A DNA stretch of 64,000 nucleotides from Bacillota bacterium (lineage in GTDB: Bacteria; Bacillota; SHA-98; UBA4971): positions 1-64,000 of the forward strand of contig JAAYXB010000094.1 in the NCBI GenBank assembly GCA_012516125.1. The letters run 5' to 3'. The notes under the pieces are model-generated. The model searched no databases, was not told where the DNA came from, and saw only the letters and a program-made list of their open reading frames with translations. The position numbers and the translations under genes were made by a program. Every line of letters starts with the position of its first letter. Within the stretch, counting starts at the first letter, position 1. Below are positions 54,004 to 62,447 of this stretch, piece after piece.

Positions 54004-54125
54004 GTGTGGGTGTAGAAATGCTCCCGACTTTCGGGAGGGGTTGCTGGTGACTCAAGGAGAGAACGCAACACCGGCAACCAGGCAACTACTGGCAAAGGGA
54101 CAAGAACCAACGCTCTCTCACTTAG
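54000..54125 (+). repeat. Short repeat copy between thpR and recA
   Basis: Begins CTAAGTGTGGGTGTAGAA and ends CTCTCTCACTTAG. Contains the hairpin CTCCCGACTTTCGGGAG and arms GGTTGCTGGTG/CACCGGCAACC around a 20-nt loop. It is the clearest short copy: both termini are intact and inverted to each other. Confidence 0.9.
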
Positions 54126-54170
54126 GACAGAGAGAACTGGCGCGGCGATGTGTACGAGAGAGGCGTAAAG

Positions 54171-54184
54171 CGAACAGACGTTCT
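54171..54184. promoter_or_regulatory. SOS (LexA) box upstream of recA
   Basis: CGAACAGACGTTCT agrees with the Gram-positive LexA site CGAAC-N4-GTTCG apart from the last base. It lies 57 nt upstream of the best recA -35 element, further than usual. A degenerate relative GGACAGACGGCGTTCT occurs at about 54218-54233. Confidence 0.6.
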
Positions 54185-54240
54185 TTCTCCGTCTGAGGGG
54201 CAGGGGGCCGTTTCCGCGGACAGACGGCGTTCTGCGCCTA

Positions 54241-54269
54241 TTGTGGGAGTTGAGAGAGTAAGGTACAAT
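54241..54269 (+). promoter_or_regulatory. recA promoter (sigma-A type)
   Basis: TTGTGG (54241-54246), 17-nt spacer, TACAAT (54264-54269). The 205-nt leader to recA has no other recognised element. The -10 context AAGGTACAAT is identical to that of the rny promoter. Confidence 0.7.
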
Positions 54270-54473
54270 TAAGACGTGCGGCATGTTTCCGCCAGCGCTC
54301 GCTGCGATGGCCGGGCGTCGCAGGCTGCCCCGGGGATGGGGGAAGCGCATTTGCGCCCCGATGGTTTCGGCCGACCCGTGTGCGGGAAAACGGCACATGA
54401 CATGCTGGGTGCTCGAGAACACGGTTTCGGCACGCCTCTGGCAGAAGACACATTCCTGAGAAGGAGGAGCACG

Positions 54474-55505
54474 ATGGAGAAGGAAAAGGCTCTCGAGATG
54501 GCCTTGTCACAGATAGAAAAGCAGTTCGGAAAAGGTTCCATCATGAGGCTGGGTGAGGCCGACGCCCGCCTCGCCGTCGAGGCGATTCCCACCGGCGCTC
54601 TTTCGCTGGATATCGCGCTCGGGATAGGGGGGATGCCCCGGGGGAGAGTGATAGAGATATTCGGCCCGGAGTCTTCCGGCAAGACCACGGTGGCCTTGCA
54701 CGTCATTGCCGAAGCACAGAAAGCCGGGGGGATCGCTGCATTCATCGACGCGGAGCACGCCCTTGACCCGGTCTATGCGAAGAGGCTTGGGGTGGATATT
54801 GACAACCTTCTTATCTCCCAGCCCGACACAGGAGAGCAGGCGCTGGAGATAGCGGAGGCGCTGGTGCGCAGCGGCGCGGTGGATGTGGTGGTCATCGACT
54901 CTGTGGCGGCCCTTACCCCTCGGGCGGAGATCGAGGGTGAGATGGGCGATGCCCACGTGGGGCTGCAGGCGAGGCTGATGTCGCAGGCGCTTCGCAAGCT
55001 TACGGCCGCCATCGGCAAGTCACGCACATGCGCCATATTCATCAACCAGATTCGTGAGAAGGTCGGGGTGATGTTCGGAAACCCGGAGGTTACTCCTGGG
55101 GGGCGGGCGCTCAAGTTCTATGCGACCATACGGCTTGAGGTGAAGCGGGTCGAGGTGCTGAAGCAGGGGCAGCAGATGATCGGCAGTCGCACGAGAGCCA
55201 GAGTCGTCAAGAACAAGATCGCGCCTCCCTTCCGCGAGGCTGAGTTCGACATCATTTACGGCCAGGGTATCTCTCGCGAGGGCAGCATACTTGATTTGGG
55301 CGAGGCCAACGACGTGATAACAAGAAGCGGCACCTGGTACTCGTACGGTGACATAAAGCTGGGGCAGGGCAGAGAAAACGCCCGCGAGTTCCTGAGGGAT
55401 AATCCCGAGCTTGCGGCTGAGATCGAGAGCAAGATCCGGCACCTCGCAGGCCTCAAGCTACCCTCGCCCAGCCCGTCAAGCTCGGCTGAGGGCGAGACAA
55501 GTTGA
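54474..55505 (+). CDS. recA: Recombinase RecA
   Basis: 343 aa from ATG 54474 behind AAGGAGGAGC. Signature segments are [15 protein letters not shown], Walker [32 protein letters not shown] and [16 protein letters not shown]. It forms the ATP-dependent strand-exchange filament and triggers LexA cleavage. A strong terminator follows. Confidence 0.98.
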   Translation: MEKEKALEMALSQIEKQFGKGSIMRLGEADARLAVEAIPTGALSLDIALGIGGMPRGRVIEIFGPESSGKTTVALHVIAEAQKAGGIAAFIDAEHALDPVYAKRLGVDIDNLLISQPDTGEQALEIAEALVRSGAVDVVVIDSVAALTPRAEIEGEMGDAHVGLQARLMSQALRKLTAAIGKSRTCAIFINQIREKVGVMFGNPEVTPGGRALKFYATIRLEVKRVEVLKQGQQMIGSRTRARVVKNKIAPPFREAEFDIIYGQGISREGSILDLGEANDVITRSGTWYSYGDIKLGQGRENAREFLRDNPELAAEIESKIRHLAGLKLPSPSPSSSAEGETS

Positions 55506-55542
55506 CGGTGTGTTTCCGCAAGCATATTCATAGCCTATGAAA

Positions 55543-55573
55543 GGGGGAAGGGCCATTGCCTTCCCTCGTTTTT
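55543..55573 (+). terminator. recA terminator
   Basis: Nine-pair stem GGGGGAAGG/CCTTCCCTC (one G-U) with a seven-base loop, then GTTTTTG. It separates recA from recX. The remaining 55574-55818 shows no promoter I can support. Confidence 0.85.
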
Positions 55574-55818
55574 GTATCTGTCGATTGCGCGTCGGGTGCG
55601 TCGCAGGGTGACGCCTGACGGACGAGCGTCAGAAGGAGTTTTCGACAAAGACGAGAACGTTTAGTTGGGAGGCGGATGCCGCAGCCGTGCCCCGGCCGCG
55701 GGCGGGTGCCCGGGGGCATGTCATGGATGGGCAAAGCCAATAATGTGTCCGGAAGCGGTGGCAGGCGATGCCTGCGTGCTTTGCGGGCGAGACCGGGCGA
55801 CTTGCGGGTCGAAGTAAA

Positions 55819-56370
55819 ATGCCAAGAGAATGGAGAGTAAACATTTATGAGGAGAGGGTGATCAGAGTACGAGAGGGTGACGCGAGAGGTGGCGGTCCGG
55901 CAAACCTGGGCCAGAAGGCAAGGAGCTATGCTCTCAGGCTCCTCGCGATGGGTGATCGGACCGTAAAGGAGCTTGAATCAAAGCTGCGGAGGAAGGGCTT
56001 TCCAGAGGATATCGTCGGCGAGGTCCTGGCGGAGATGATGTCTTCAGGGTATCTTGACGATGAGAAGCTGGCGGCAAGATTTGCAGAGAACAGCGCAGAG
56101 AGCTGGGGCATTGGCCCTTATCGCATACGGGCTGAGCTTTCGCGACGGGGCGTGCCGGGGTCTGTCATAGAGCAGGCGCTACGCCGGGCGTTCGAGGGTG
56201 AGAGGGAAGGCGAGGTAGCGCTTGCCCTGGCGCGCACATGGCTGGAGCGGCACGGCATGTCGCTCGGCCGAGATGAGGGCGTTGCGAGACGAAGGCTCTA
56301 CGGCTTTCTCGCCCGGCGCGGGTTCTCGTCCGAGGTCATCGAGAGGGCACTCCGCGAGGTACTGGGCTAG
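55819..56370 (+). CDS. recX: Regulatory protein RecX
   Basis: 183 aa from ATG 55819; GTG 55858 behind GAGGAG is an alternative. Three-helix RecX repeats are visible: RSYALRLLAMGDRTVKELESKL, SSGYLDDEKLAARFAEN with IGPYRIRAELSRRGV, and VARRRLYGFLARRGFSSEVIERAL. It inhibits RecA filament growth. It lies after recA but beyond a terminator, so it probably has separate transcription. Confidence 0.9.
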   Translation: MPREWRVNIYEERVIRVREGDARGGGPANLGQKARSYALRLLAMGDRTVKELESKLRRKGFPEDIVGEVLAEMMSSGYLDDEKLAARFAENSAESWGIGPYRIRAELSRRGVPGSVIEQALRRAFEGEREGEVALALARTWLERHGMSLGRDEGVARRRLYGFLARRGFSSEVIERALREVLG

Positions 56371-56444
56371 CTCGGCACCTTGGCGGCGTCTGCGGGTGCG
56401 TTGCCTTGTCCGCGCTCGCGTGCTTGCGTGGTTTCGCGATTGCC

Positions 56445-56473
56445 TTGACACCTAAAAGCGGAAAAGGTACAAT
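56445..56473 (+). promoter_or_regulatory. rny promoter (sigma-A consensus)
   Basis: TTGACA (perfect), 17-nt spacer, TACAAT (5 of 6). It is the strongest vegetative promoter in the window. Predicted start is near 56480, giving a leader of about 120 nt. Confidence 0.88.
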
Positions 56474-56602
56474 AAGCGTGAATTCCGGTTCCGGCCGGAG
56501 ACAGCGCTCCGGCACTAGACTCTATGATGACATACAATGTGTCTTCCATCTAGTGGCCGAGTTCATGCTCGGCTTTGTTCATGAGAGGGAGGTGAATCCG
56601 AT

Positions 56603-58138
56603 ATTATTGCAGTCATAGTGGCAGTCGTCATTTCTGTCCTGGTAGGAGCTGCCCTCGGGTACCTCGCCAGGAAGACCCTGGCAGAGGCCAAGATCGAGTC
56701 GGCGGAGCTTGCCGCGAAGAGGATTGTTGAAGAGGCTGAGAAAGAGGCCGAGGCTGCCAAAAGGGAGATCCTGCTGGAAGCCAAGGAGGAGGCTCACCGG
56801 CTTCGCAACGAGATCGAGCAGGAAGAGCGGACCCGCCGGGCTGAGCTCCAGAGAACCGAAAGGCGGCTTCTTCAGAAGGAAGAAAGCCTCGACAGGAAAC
56901 TGGAAGCGCTCGAACGCAAAGAGGAGTCCATAACCAGAAAAGAGCGGGAGCTTGAGGCGGCGAAGGAGGAACTCGCAAGGCTGCACGCGGAGCAAAGGGC
57001 CGAGCTCCAGCGGATATCCGGGCTGTCGTCGGAGGAAGCGAAGGCGCTTCTCCTGAAGGATATCGAGAACGAGATCCGCCATGAGGCCGCGGTCATGATA
57101 AGAGACATCGAAGCACAGGCGAAGGAGGAGGCGGACAGGCGTGCCCGGGAGATTGTGGCAGCCGCCATCCAGCGGTGCGCGGCGGATCACGTGGCCGAGA
57201 CCAGCGTGTCGGTGGTCTCTCTTCCCAATGACGAGATGAAGGGCAGAATCATCGGGCGTGAGGGCAGGAATATCCGGGCCCTTGAGACGCTTACCGGAAT
57301 CGACCTGATAATCGACGATACTCCTGAGGCTGTTATCCTATCCGGTTTCGACCCGGTGCGGCGGGAGATCGCCAAGGTGGCTCTGGAGAAACTGATCTCC
57401 GATGGGCGGATCCACCCGGCGCGCATCGAGGAGATGGTGGAGAAGGCCCAGAAGGAAGTGGAAGCCATCATCAAGGAAGAGGGAGAGAGCGCCGCCATCG
57501 AGGCGGGGGTACACGGTCTCCATCCCGAGCTCATACGTCTTCTGGGGAGGCTGAAGTTCAGGTCCAGCTTCGGCCAGAATGTGCTGAAGCACTCTCTTGA
57601 GGTTGCGCATCTCGCGGCGGGCATGGCCGCTGAGCTTGGGGCCAACATCGCGGTGGCGAAGCGAGCGGGCCTCCTTCATGACATTGGTAAGGCCGTCGAC
57701 CATGAGGTCGAAGGTCCTCATGTCCAAATAGGAGTAGACCTGGCACGTAAGTACCGAGAGTCGCCGGAGGTGATTCACGCCATCGCGACGCATCACGGGG
57801 ACGAGGAGCCGAAGACGATCGAAGCTGTCCTGGTCCAGGCGGCGGACGCGATCTCAGCGGCGCGGCCGGGCGCGAGACGCGAGACGCTGGAGGCCTATAT
57901 CAAGCGCCTGACGAAACTGGAGGAGGTTGCCGACTCCTTCGACGGTGTGGAGAAGGCCTACGCGATTCAGGCCGGCCGCGAGATCAGGATAATGGTGAAG
58001 CCCGAAAAGATCGATGACCTGGCGGCGGTCCGGCTTGCGCGGGATATCGTGAAGAAGATCGAGGAAGAGCTTGAGTACCCGGGCCAGATCAAGGTCACCG
58101 TCATCCGCGAGACGCGCGTGGTTGACTACGCGAAGTGA
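56603..58138 (+). CDS. rny: Ribonuclease Y
   Basis: About 506-511 aa. N-terminal membrane helix ([19 protein letters not shown] region), coiled coil to about residue 185, KH domain ([21 protein letters not shown]), HD domain with [10 protein letters not shown] and [12 protein letters not shown], and a C-terminal RNase Y domain. It initiates bulk mRNA decay. GTG 56618 has no ribosome site within 20 nt. GGGAGGTGA is correctly placed for ATT 56603 or 56606, which also restores the family-typical IIAVIVAVV start, so a rare AUU initiation is proposed. Confidence 0.95.
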   Translation: MIAVIVAVVISVLVGAALGYLARKTLAEAKIESAELAAKRIVEEAEKEAEAAKREILLEAKEEAHRLRNEIEQEERTRRAELQRTERRLLQKEESLDRKLEALERKEESITRKERELEAAKEELARLHAEQRAELQRISGLSSEEAKALLLKDIENEIRHEAAVMIRDIEAQAKEEADRRAREIVAAAIQRCAADHVAETSVSVVSLPNDEMKGRIIGREGRNIRALETLTGIDLIIDDTPEAVILSGFDPVRREIAKVALEKLISDGRIHPARIEEMVEKAQKEVEAIIKEEGESAAIEAGVHGLHPELIRLLGRLKFRSSFGQNVLKHSLEVAHLAAGMAAELGANIAVAKRAGLLHDIGKAVDHEVEGPHVQIGVDLARKYRESPEVIHAIATHHGDEEPKTIEAVLVQAADAISAARPGARRETLEAYIKRLTKLEEVADSFDGVEKAYAIQAGREIRIMVKPEKIDDLAAVRLARDIVKKIEEELEYPGQIKVTVIRETRVVDYAK

Positions 58139-58266
58139 TGCGAAGACCGAAAGGTGAGGCAGGGCGGGAACGTCCCACCCTGCCATATCCTTCTGAAACA
58201 GCCTCAAGCAGGAGTTGGGGCGCGAGTAGAGAATCCTGTCGTAGGTGTTGAGGGAGGGTGGTCAAA

Positions 58267-58836
58267 GTGGCAGGGCGTGTTGGTGAGTCTCGCGCAGTTG
58301 ACGACGGCACGGCGAACAGCGTGAGCCTTCTCATCTCCATACTCGTACGATACCCCGAGATAGCTACCGTGAACTTCGTCCCTCAGGGGAAGGTGCTCAA
58401 GTTCACGTTCATGGTGTCGAGGCCGATCTCGGAAGATGTATGGAAGGCGTTCCGCGATGGCTTGCGCGAAAGCGTCGAGGGGTATGCGGCGCTGGTCCAC
58501 GGCATGTCCCCCATGCTGCGCGTCGAGCGGCGTGACTACGACGGGGTGTCCCTGATCGAGATCTCCAGAGACGCCGCCACTCTGACCCAGGAGGAGATAT
58601 CGCTCATAATCGAGTTTGCCAGGGGGCAACTGGGGTCCTCGCTTGTGACCGAGGGCGTGACGGATGAAGCGGCTTTCGACGAAGATCTCGTGTTCCAGGA
58701 CGAAATGATCGAGAATATGCTGGAAGATCTCAAGGAGACCATACAGCACAGAAAGCTCATCGGTTTCCGTGACGACGGGCGGGTGCTCGTCTTCAACAAG
58801 CAGAGCGAGAAGCGGAGCGAGCGGACCAGGTCATGA
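58267..58836 (+). CDS. Hypothetical protein between rny and the ymdB-type gene
   Basis: 189 aa from GTG 58267 behind GAGGGAGGG. Predicted alpha/beta soluble protein. Segments SLLISILVRYPEIATVNFVP, LKFTFMVSRPISEDVWKAF and LTQEEISLIIEFARGQLG are followed by an acidic stretch (DEAAFDEDLVFQDEMIENMLEDL). I do not recognise the family. Its stop overlaps the next start as ATGA, so it is translationally coupled to the phosphoesterase. Confidence 0.82.
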   Translation: MAGRVGESRAVDDGTANSVSLLISILVRYPEIATVNFVPQGKVLKFTFMVSRPISEDVWKAFRDGLRESVEGYAALVHGMSPMLRVERRDYDGVSLIEISRDAATLTQEEISLIIEFARGQLGSSLVTEGVTDEAAFDEDLVFQDEMIENMLEDLKETIQHRKLIGFRDDGRVLVFNKQSEKRSERTRS

Positions 58837-59624
58837 TTCTAAAGATTCTCTTCGTCGGCGATATCGTAGGAAAGCCAGGGCGCAGGGCCTGCCGGGTTCT
58901 GCTCCCTGGTCTTGTACAGGAGTTGCGACCCGACGCGGTGATCGCCAATGGGGAGAACGCAGCAGGCGGCTTTGGCCTCACTGCCGACACGGCGGACGAG
59001 ATCCTGAGCTACGGCGTGAATGTCATCACCACCGGCAACCACGTGTGGAACAAGAAAGAGTTCTACCAGATACTGGCCACAAGTGAGCGGGTGCTACGAC
59101 CGGCGAACTATCCTCCGGGGGCGCCGGGGAGAGGCGCGACGGTGGTCCAGCTTGCAAGCGGGGTGCGTCTCTGTGTGGTCAACCTTGCGGGCCGGGTCTT
59201 CATGGCGCCCATCGACTGCCCGTTTCGCACTGCCGACAGGATCCTGGAAGAACTATCCTCGAGGTGCGACGTGTTCGTTGTGGATTTCCACGCCGAAGCA
59301 ACCTCCGAAAAGGTCGCTTTGGGCTGGTACCTTGACGGTCGGGTCGCGTGTGTGGTCGGCACCCACACGCATGTTCAGACGGCCGATGAGAAAGTCCTGC
59401 CCGGCGGGACGGCGTATATTACCGACCTCGGAATGACAGGTCCGGTCGAGTCGGTGATCGGGGTGCGGAAAGACATCATCATCGGGCGGTTTCTTACCGG
59501 ACTACCTGCGAAGTTCGAGACCGCATCGGGCCGTGCGCAGATCTCCGGGGCTGTGGTGACGGTTGACGGGGCGACGGGGAAGGCTAAGAGCATCGAGAGA
59601 GTGCTCGCAGCGGAAAGCGCATGA
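58833..59624 (+). CDS. ymdB: TIGR00282-family metallophosphoesterase (YmdB-like)
   Basis: 263 aa. Metal and active-site motifs are ILFVGDIVGKPGRRA, VIANGENAAGGFGL, TTGNHVWNKKEF, VDFHAEATSEK and VGTHTHVQTADE. In Bacillus the homologue is a cyclic-nucleotide phosphodiesterase affecting biofilm and motility decisions. The rny-ymdB-spoVS neighbourhood is conserved. ATG 58833 overlaps the preceding stop. A strong terminator follows. Confidence 0.95.
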   Translation: MILKILFVGDIVGKPGRRACRVLLPGLVQELRPDAVIANGENAAGGFGLTADTADEILSYGVNVITTGNHVWNKKEFYQILATSERVLRPANYPPGAPGRGATVVQLASGVRLCVVNLAGRVFMAPIDCPFRTADRILEELSSRCDVFVVDFHAEATSEKVALGWYLDGRVACVVGTHTHVQTADEKVLPGGTAYITDLGMTGPVESVIGVRKDIIIGRFLTGLPAKFETASGRAQISGAVVTVDGATGKAKSIERVLAAESA

Positions 59625-59639
59625 CCTTAAAGAGCGTCC

Positions 59640-59669
59640 GGCCGCGCGAATGCGCGGCCCAGCTTTTTT
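59640..59669 (+). terminator. Terminator after the ymdB-like gene
   Basis: Perfect eight-pair stem GGCCGCGC/GCGCGGCC with loop GAAT, CAGC spacer and six T residues. It ends the rny-ymdB transcript before spoVS. Confidence 0.9.
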
Positions 59670-59687
59670 CACAATGTGAACATGCGA

Positions 59688-59717
59688 TTAGCAGGAATTT
59701 GGCTATCAGCATATAAT
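59688..59717 (+). promoter_or_regulatory. spoVS promoter, sigma-A or sigma-H type
   Basis: TTAGCA (59688-59693), 18 nt, TATAAT (59712-59717) reads as sigma-A. Overlapping it, GCAGGAATT fits the sigma-H -35 RNAGGAWWW. It is followed 11 nt later by ATATAAT, one mismatch from RNNGAAT. Sigma-H control of spoVS is known in Bacillus. Confidence 0.55.
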
Positions 59718-59765
59718 TATGAACACGGCGGCAGGTAGTCCCAACCATGTTAGGAGGAATTATAC

Positions 59766-60026
59766 ATGGAAGTTCTCAAGGTGTCCTCAAAGTCGAACCC
59801 GAACTCGGTCGCGGGTGCCCTGGCCGGCGTACTGAGGGAGCGGGGTTTCGCTGAGGTGCAGGCCATAGGCGCTGCAGCGCTGAACCAGGCCGTGAAAGCC
59901 GTTGCGATCGCGCGGGGCTTCGTGGCGCCGAGCGGCATGGACCTGGTTATGATACCCGCTTTCGCTGACGTCGAGATCGACGGCGAGGAACGCACCGCTA
60001 TTAAGCTCATAGTGCAGCCCAGGTAA
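59766..60026 (+). CDS. spoVS: Stage V sporulation protein S
   Basis: 86 aa, full length for the SpoVS/Alba-like family. Conserved MEVLKVSSKSNPNSVAGALA, VQAIGAAALNQAVKAVAIARG and AIKLIVQPR. It affects spore coat assembly and septation, probably through nucleic-acid binding. ATG 59766 follows AGGAGGAATT. It supports an endospore-forming lineage, although spoVS also occurs outside spore formers. Confidence 0.96.
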   Translation: MEVLKVSSKSNPNSVAGALAGVLRERGFAEVQAIGAAALNQAVKAVAIARGFVAPSGMDLVMIPAFADVEIDGEERTAIKLIVQPR

Positions 60027-60186
60027 GGGGCTACCCGAGCGCCGAGATACCGCCCGAATCGCGGGCGCGTCCATGGCCGTAGCTGCTAGAAGCGGATATA
60101 ATTACATGAAGGTATTGCCCTCGCACGGTCGAACTTTTTCTACGACAGGTGGGGAGGTGAAGAACAGGAATAGAGGTGTCGCGCAA

Positions 60187-60729
60187 GTGATCGAAGGAGC
60201 AAAAGTGGTACTTCGCCCGCTGGGCGAGAAAGACCTGGAAACTATCTGTGGATGGGATTCGGACTACTACGTTGCAGCAGTGCCCGGACCAAGCGATGAC
60301 CGGCACCTCGATAACCGAAAGGGCTACGAAAGGATCCTGCGTTCCCGGACGGCGAAGATGTTCGCCATCGAAGCTCGCGACGGCTCGCTCATCGGAGACA
60401 TCGGCCTCGTGGAGATAAGCTGGCGCAAACGCGAGGCCGAGCTTGTCGTGAGAATCGGCGACGAGCGGTACAGAGGCAGGGGCTACGGGCAGGATGCCGT
60501 AAGCTGTCTGCTTGAGTACGTTTTCAGCAACACCAAGCTGGCCCGGATTTACCTGCGCGTGTTCGAGGAGAACGTCCCTGCTATCAGGTGCTTTCAGAAG
60601 TGCGGCTTCCGTAAGGAGTGGATGATTACCCGAAAGCTCGAGGCGGGAGAGCTCCCGAGGAGAGTCATCTTGATGACGCTCGAACGAGAGGACTTCTTTA
60701 AGAGCGCTCGATGCCGGGTGGCGTCGTAA
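60187..60729 (+). CDS. GNAT-family N-acetyltransferase
   Basis: 180 aa from GTG 60187 (MIEGAKVVLRPLGEKDLE), behind GAGGTG; GTG 60157 is an alternative. A TATAAT at 60097-60102 makes earlier in-frame codons unlikely. Acetyl-CoA motif A is VRIGDERYRGRGYGQDAV, followed by RIYLRVFEENVPAIRCFQKCGF, as in RimJ/L-like acetyltransferases (Acetyltransf_3). The substrate could be a protein N terminus, an antibiotic or a small amine; it is not readable here. Confidence 0.88.
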   Translation: MIEGAKVVLRPLGEKDLETICGWDSDYYVAAVPGPSDDRHLDNRKGYERILRSRTAKMFAIEARDGSLIGDIGLVEISWRKREAELVVRIGDERYRGRGYGQDAVSCLLEYVFSNTKLARIYLRVFEENVPAIRCFQKCGFRKEWMITRKLEAGELPRRVILMTLEREDFFKSARCRVAS

Positions 60730-60801
60730 GTTGTTGCATATCTCAAAGGAAGGAGGAGGGCGACCACCCCGGCGCGGGGTGGGCATGGTTTCAGGTTCCG
60801 G

Positions 60802-60832
60802 CGGCCCTGGCAGTACATGCCGGGGCCGTTTT
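60802..60832 (+). terminator. Terminator of the GNAT gene
   Basis: Eleven-pair stem CGGCCCTGGCA/TGCCGGGGCCG (one G-U) with a five-base loop and TTTT. It isolates the division cluster from upstream transcription. Confidence 0.85.
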
Positions 60833-60880
60833 CACTCTCCGCGTGTTCCAGCCCGTGCGCCACGGCGAGGCCACCCAATC

Positions 60881-60900
60881 CTGTCCCATTCTGTCCCATC
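60881..60900 (-). promoter_or_regulatory. Paired TGGG decamers, distal MraZ-type site
   Basis: CTGTCCCATT and CTGTCCCATC stand in tandem. On the minus strand this is TGGGACAG repeated with 10-nt period, the same period as the array next to mraZ but inverted. It may be a second MraZ operator. Confidence 0.4.
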
Positions 60901-61030
60901 CCATGCTTCCCGGACTCATCCTGGCCCTCTTCGCCCCGCTCTGTGGCCGCAAACCCCGCGGACTCGAGAAAAAAGTTGCTTCGAGGAGAAGGAATTCCGG
61001 CCGCGATATAGAAAAGAAATGTTACCAGTG

Positions 61031-61060
61031 TGGGGAAAAGTGGGGAGAAGTGGTGGAAGC
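61031..61060 (+). promoter_or_regulatory. MraZ binding repeats
   Basis: TGGGGAAAAG, TGGGGAGAAG and TGGTGGAAGC form three tandem decamers 11 nt before the mraZ start. MraZ proteins bind 10-nt-spaced TGGG or GTGG repeats upstream of their own gene, so autoregulation of the dcw cluster is likely. No clear -35/-10 pair was found between 60833 and 61030. Confidence 0.65.
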
Positions 61061-61070
61061 GGCGCCCCCA

Positions 61071-61505
61071 GTGTTTATCGGGACCTACGACCACTCTGTG
61101 GATGATAAAGGCCGACTTGCGATCCCGGCGAAGTTCCGGGAAAGCCTCGGCCAGCGATTCTATGCCACCAAGGGGCTCGACAGGTGCCTGTTCCTGTTTC
61201 CCGAGTCAGAGTGGCAAAAGCAGCAGGCCCAGCTTGGGTCGCTCCCTCTCACGATGCGCGATGCCAGGGCTTACAGCAGGCTGTTTTTCGCAGGAGCATG
61301 CGAGTGTGAGCTTGACAAACAGGGGCGCATTAACATTCCGTCCTACCTGCGCGAGTATGCCGGGATCTCGAAAGATGTCGTCGTCATCGGCGTTATGAGC
61401 CGGGTGGAGGTCTGGAGCCGGGAGGTGTGGCTCGAGTACTCCAGCAAGGCGGAGGAATCCTATGAAGAGATAGCCGAGAAGCTCATTTCCGGTGGTGGCG
61501 CTTGA
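61071..61505 (+). CDS. mraZ: Transcriptional regulator MraZ
   Basis: 144 aa from GTG 61071, giving MFIGTYDHSVDDKGRLAIP, the canonical family start; longer frames run into the leader. Two SpoVT-AbrB-like halves carry DKGRLAIPAKFRE and DKQGRINIPSYLREYA. It forms a ring-shaped regulator of the division cluster. No strong ribosome site is visible. The rsmH gene follows immediately. Confidence 0.95.
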   Translation: MFIGTYDHSVDDKGRLAIPAKFRESLGQRFYATKGLDRCLFLFPESEWQKQQAQLGSLPLTMRDARAYSRLFFAGACECELDKQGRINIPSYLREYAGISKDVVVIGVMSRVEVWSREVWLEYSSKAEESYEEIAEKLISGGGA

Positions 61506-61507
61506 GA

Positions 61508-62425
61508 ATGACGCCAGAGAGCCCGGGGGAAGCGGGCGGGTGCCACGCCTACCACGTCCCGGTCATGAGGGATGAAGTCCTGTGGATGCTCCGGCCCAGG
61601 CCCGGAGGGATATACCTTGACTGCACAGTGGGCGGCGGAGGTCATGCTGCAGCTGTGCTCGAGCACGCCGGGCCAGGCGCGTCCCTTGTGGGGATAGACA
61701 GGGACCCGGAGGCAATCGAGTTTGCAGGGCGAAGGCTTGCGCCGTTCGCCGGGGCGTTCAGGCTGGTGCAGGGCAATTTCGCCGACCTTGCCGGTATCCT
61801 GGGGGACCTCGGCATAGAACAGGTTGACGGGGTCCTTTTCGACCTCGGAGTATCCGGCCACCAGTTCGACGACGCAGGGCGCGGCTTTTCATACATGAGC
61901 GACGGTCCCCTTGACATGCGGATGGACATGGGTGCGGGGCCCTCGGCCCGCGATCTTGTCAACACCCTGCCAGGCGAGGAGCTTGCCAGGATCTTGCGGG
62001 AGTACGGCGAGGAGCGGTGGGCCTCGCGAATCGCCAGCTTCATAGTGGAGAGAAGGAAGCGCGGCCCCATTACGACCACGGCGGAGCTCGTGGACGTAGT
62101 TAAACAGGCGATCCCGGCCGCGGCCAGGAGGTCGGGGCCTCACCCTGCAAGGCGGACTTTCCAGGCGCTACGCATCGCGGTGAACGATGAGCTTGGAAGC
62201 CTCGCCCGGGGCCTCGACCAGGCAGTGGAGGCCGTCCGGCCAGGGGGAAGGGTCGTGGCGATATCGTTCCACTCTCTGGAAGACCGCATGGTGAAAAGGA
62301 AGTTTGCTGAAGGTGGAGACCGTCTCCGGACGATCACGACGCGACCCCTCGTCCCATGCGACGAGGAGGTACGGGCGAACCCGAGGTCACGCAGCGCCAG
62401 GCTGCGCGCGGCGGAGAGGTTCTAA
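61508..62425 (+). CDS. rsmH: 16S rRNA (cytosine-1402-N4) methyltransferase RsmH
   Basis: 305 aa. SAM motif YLDCTVGGGGHAAAVLE at about residues 37-53, DRDPEAI, VDGVLFDLGVSGHQFD, and C-terminal ISFHSLEDRMVKRKF. It N4-methylates C1402 with RsmI. TTG 61502 overlapping the mraZ stop, or ATG 61508, can initiate; GGTGGTGG lies upstream. Second gene of the dcw cluster. Confidence 0.95.
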   Translation: MTPESPGEAGGCHAYHVPVMRDEVLWMLRPRPGGIYLDCTVGGGGHAAAVLEHAGPGASLVGIDRDPEAIEFAGRRLAPFAGAFRLVQGNFADLAGILGDLGIEQVDGVLFDLGVSGHQFDDAGRGFSYMSDGPLDMRMDMGAGPSARDLVNTLPGEELARILREYGEERWASRIASFIVERRKRGPITTTAELVDVVKQAIPAAARRSGPHPARRTFQALRIAVNDELGSLARGLDQAVEAVRPGGRVVAISFHSLEDRMVKRKFAEGGDRLRTITTRPLVPCDEEVRANPRSRSARLRAAERF

Positions 62426-62447
62426 GGGAACTGGAGGGAGAATAGAG

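Noticed and set aside
7799-54125. CRISPR array
   Set aside because: The repeats are dispersed singly at distances of kilobases, differ in length and lack regular spacers or cas genes.
54276-54473. Extended N terminus of RecA from 54276
   Set aside because: The extension is not RecA-like and ATG 54474 has a strong ribosome site and canonical start.
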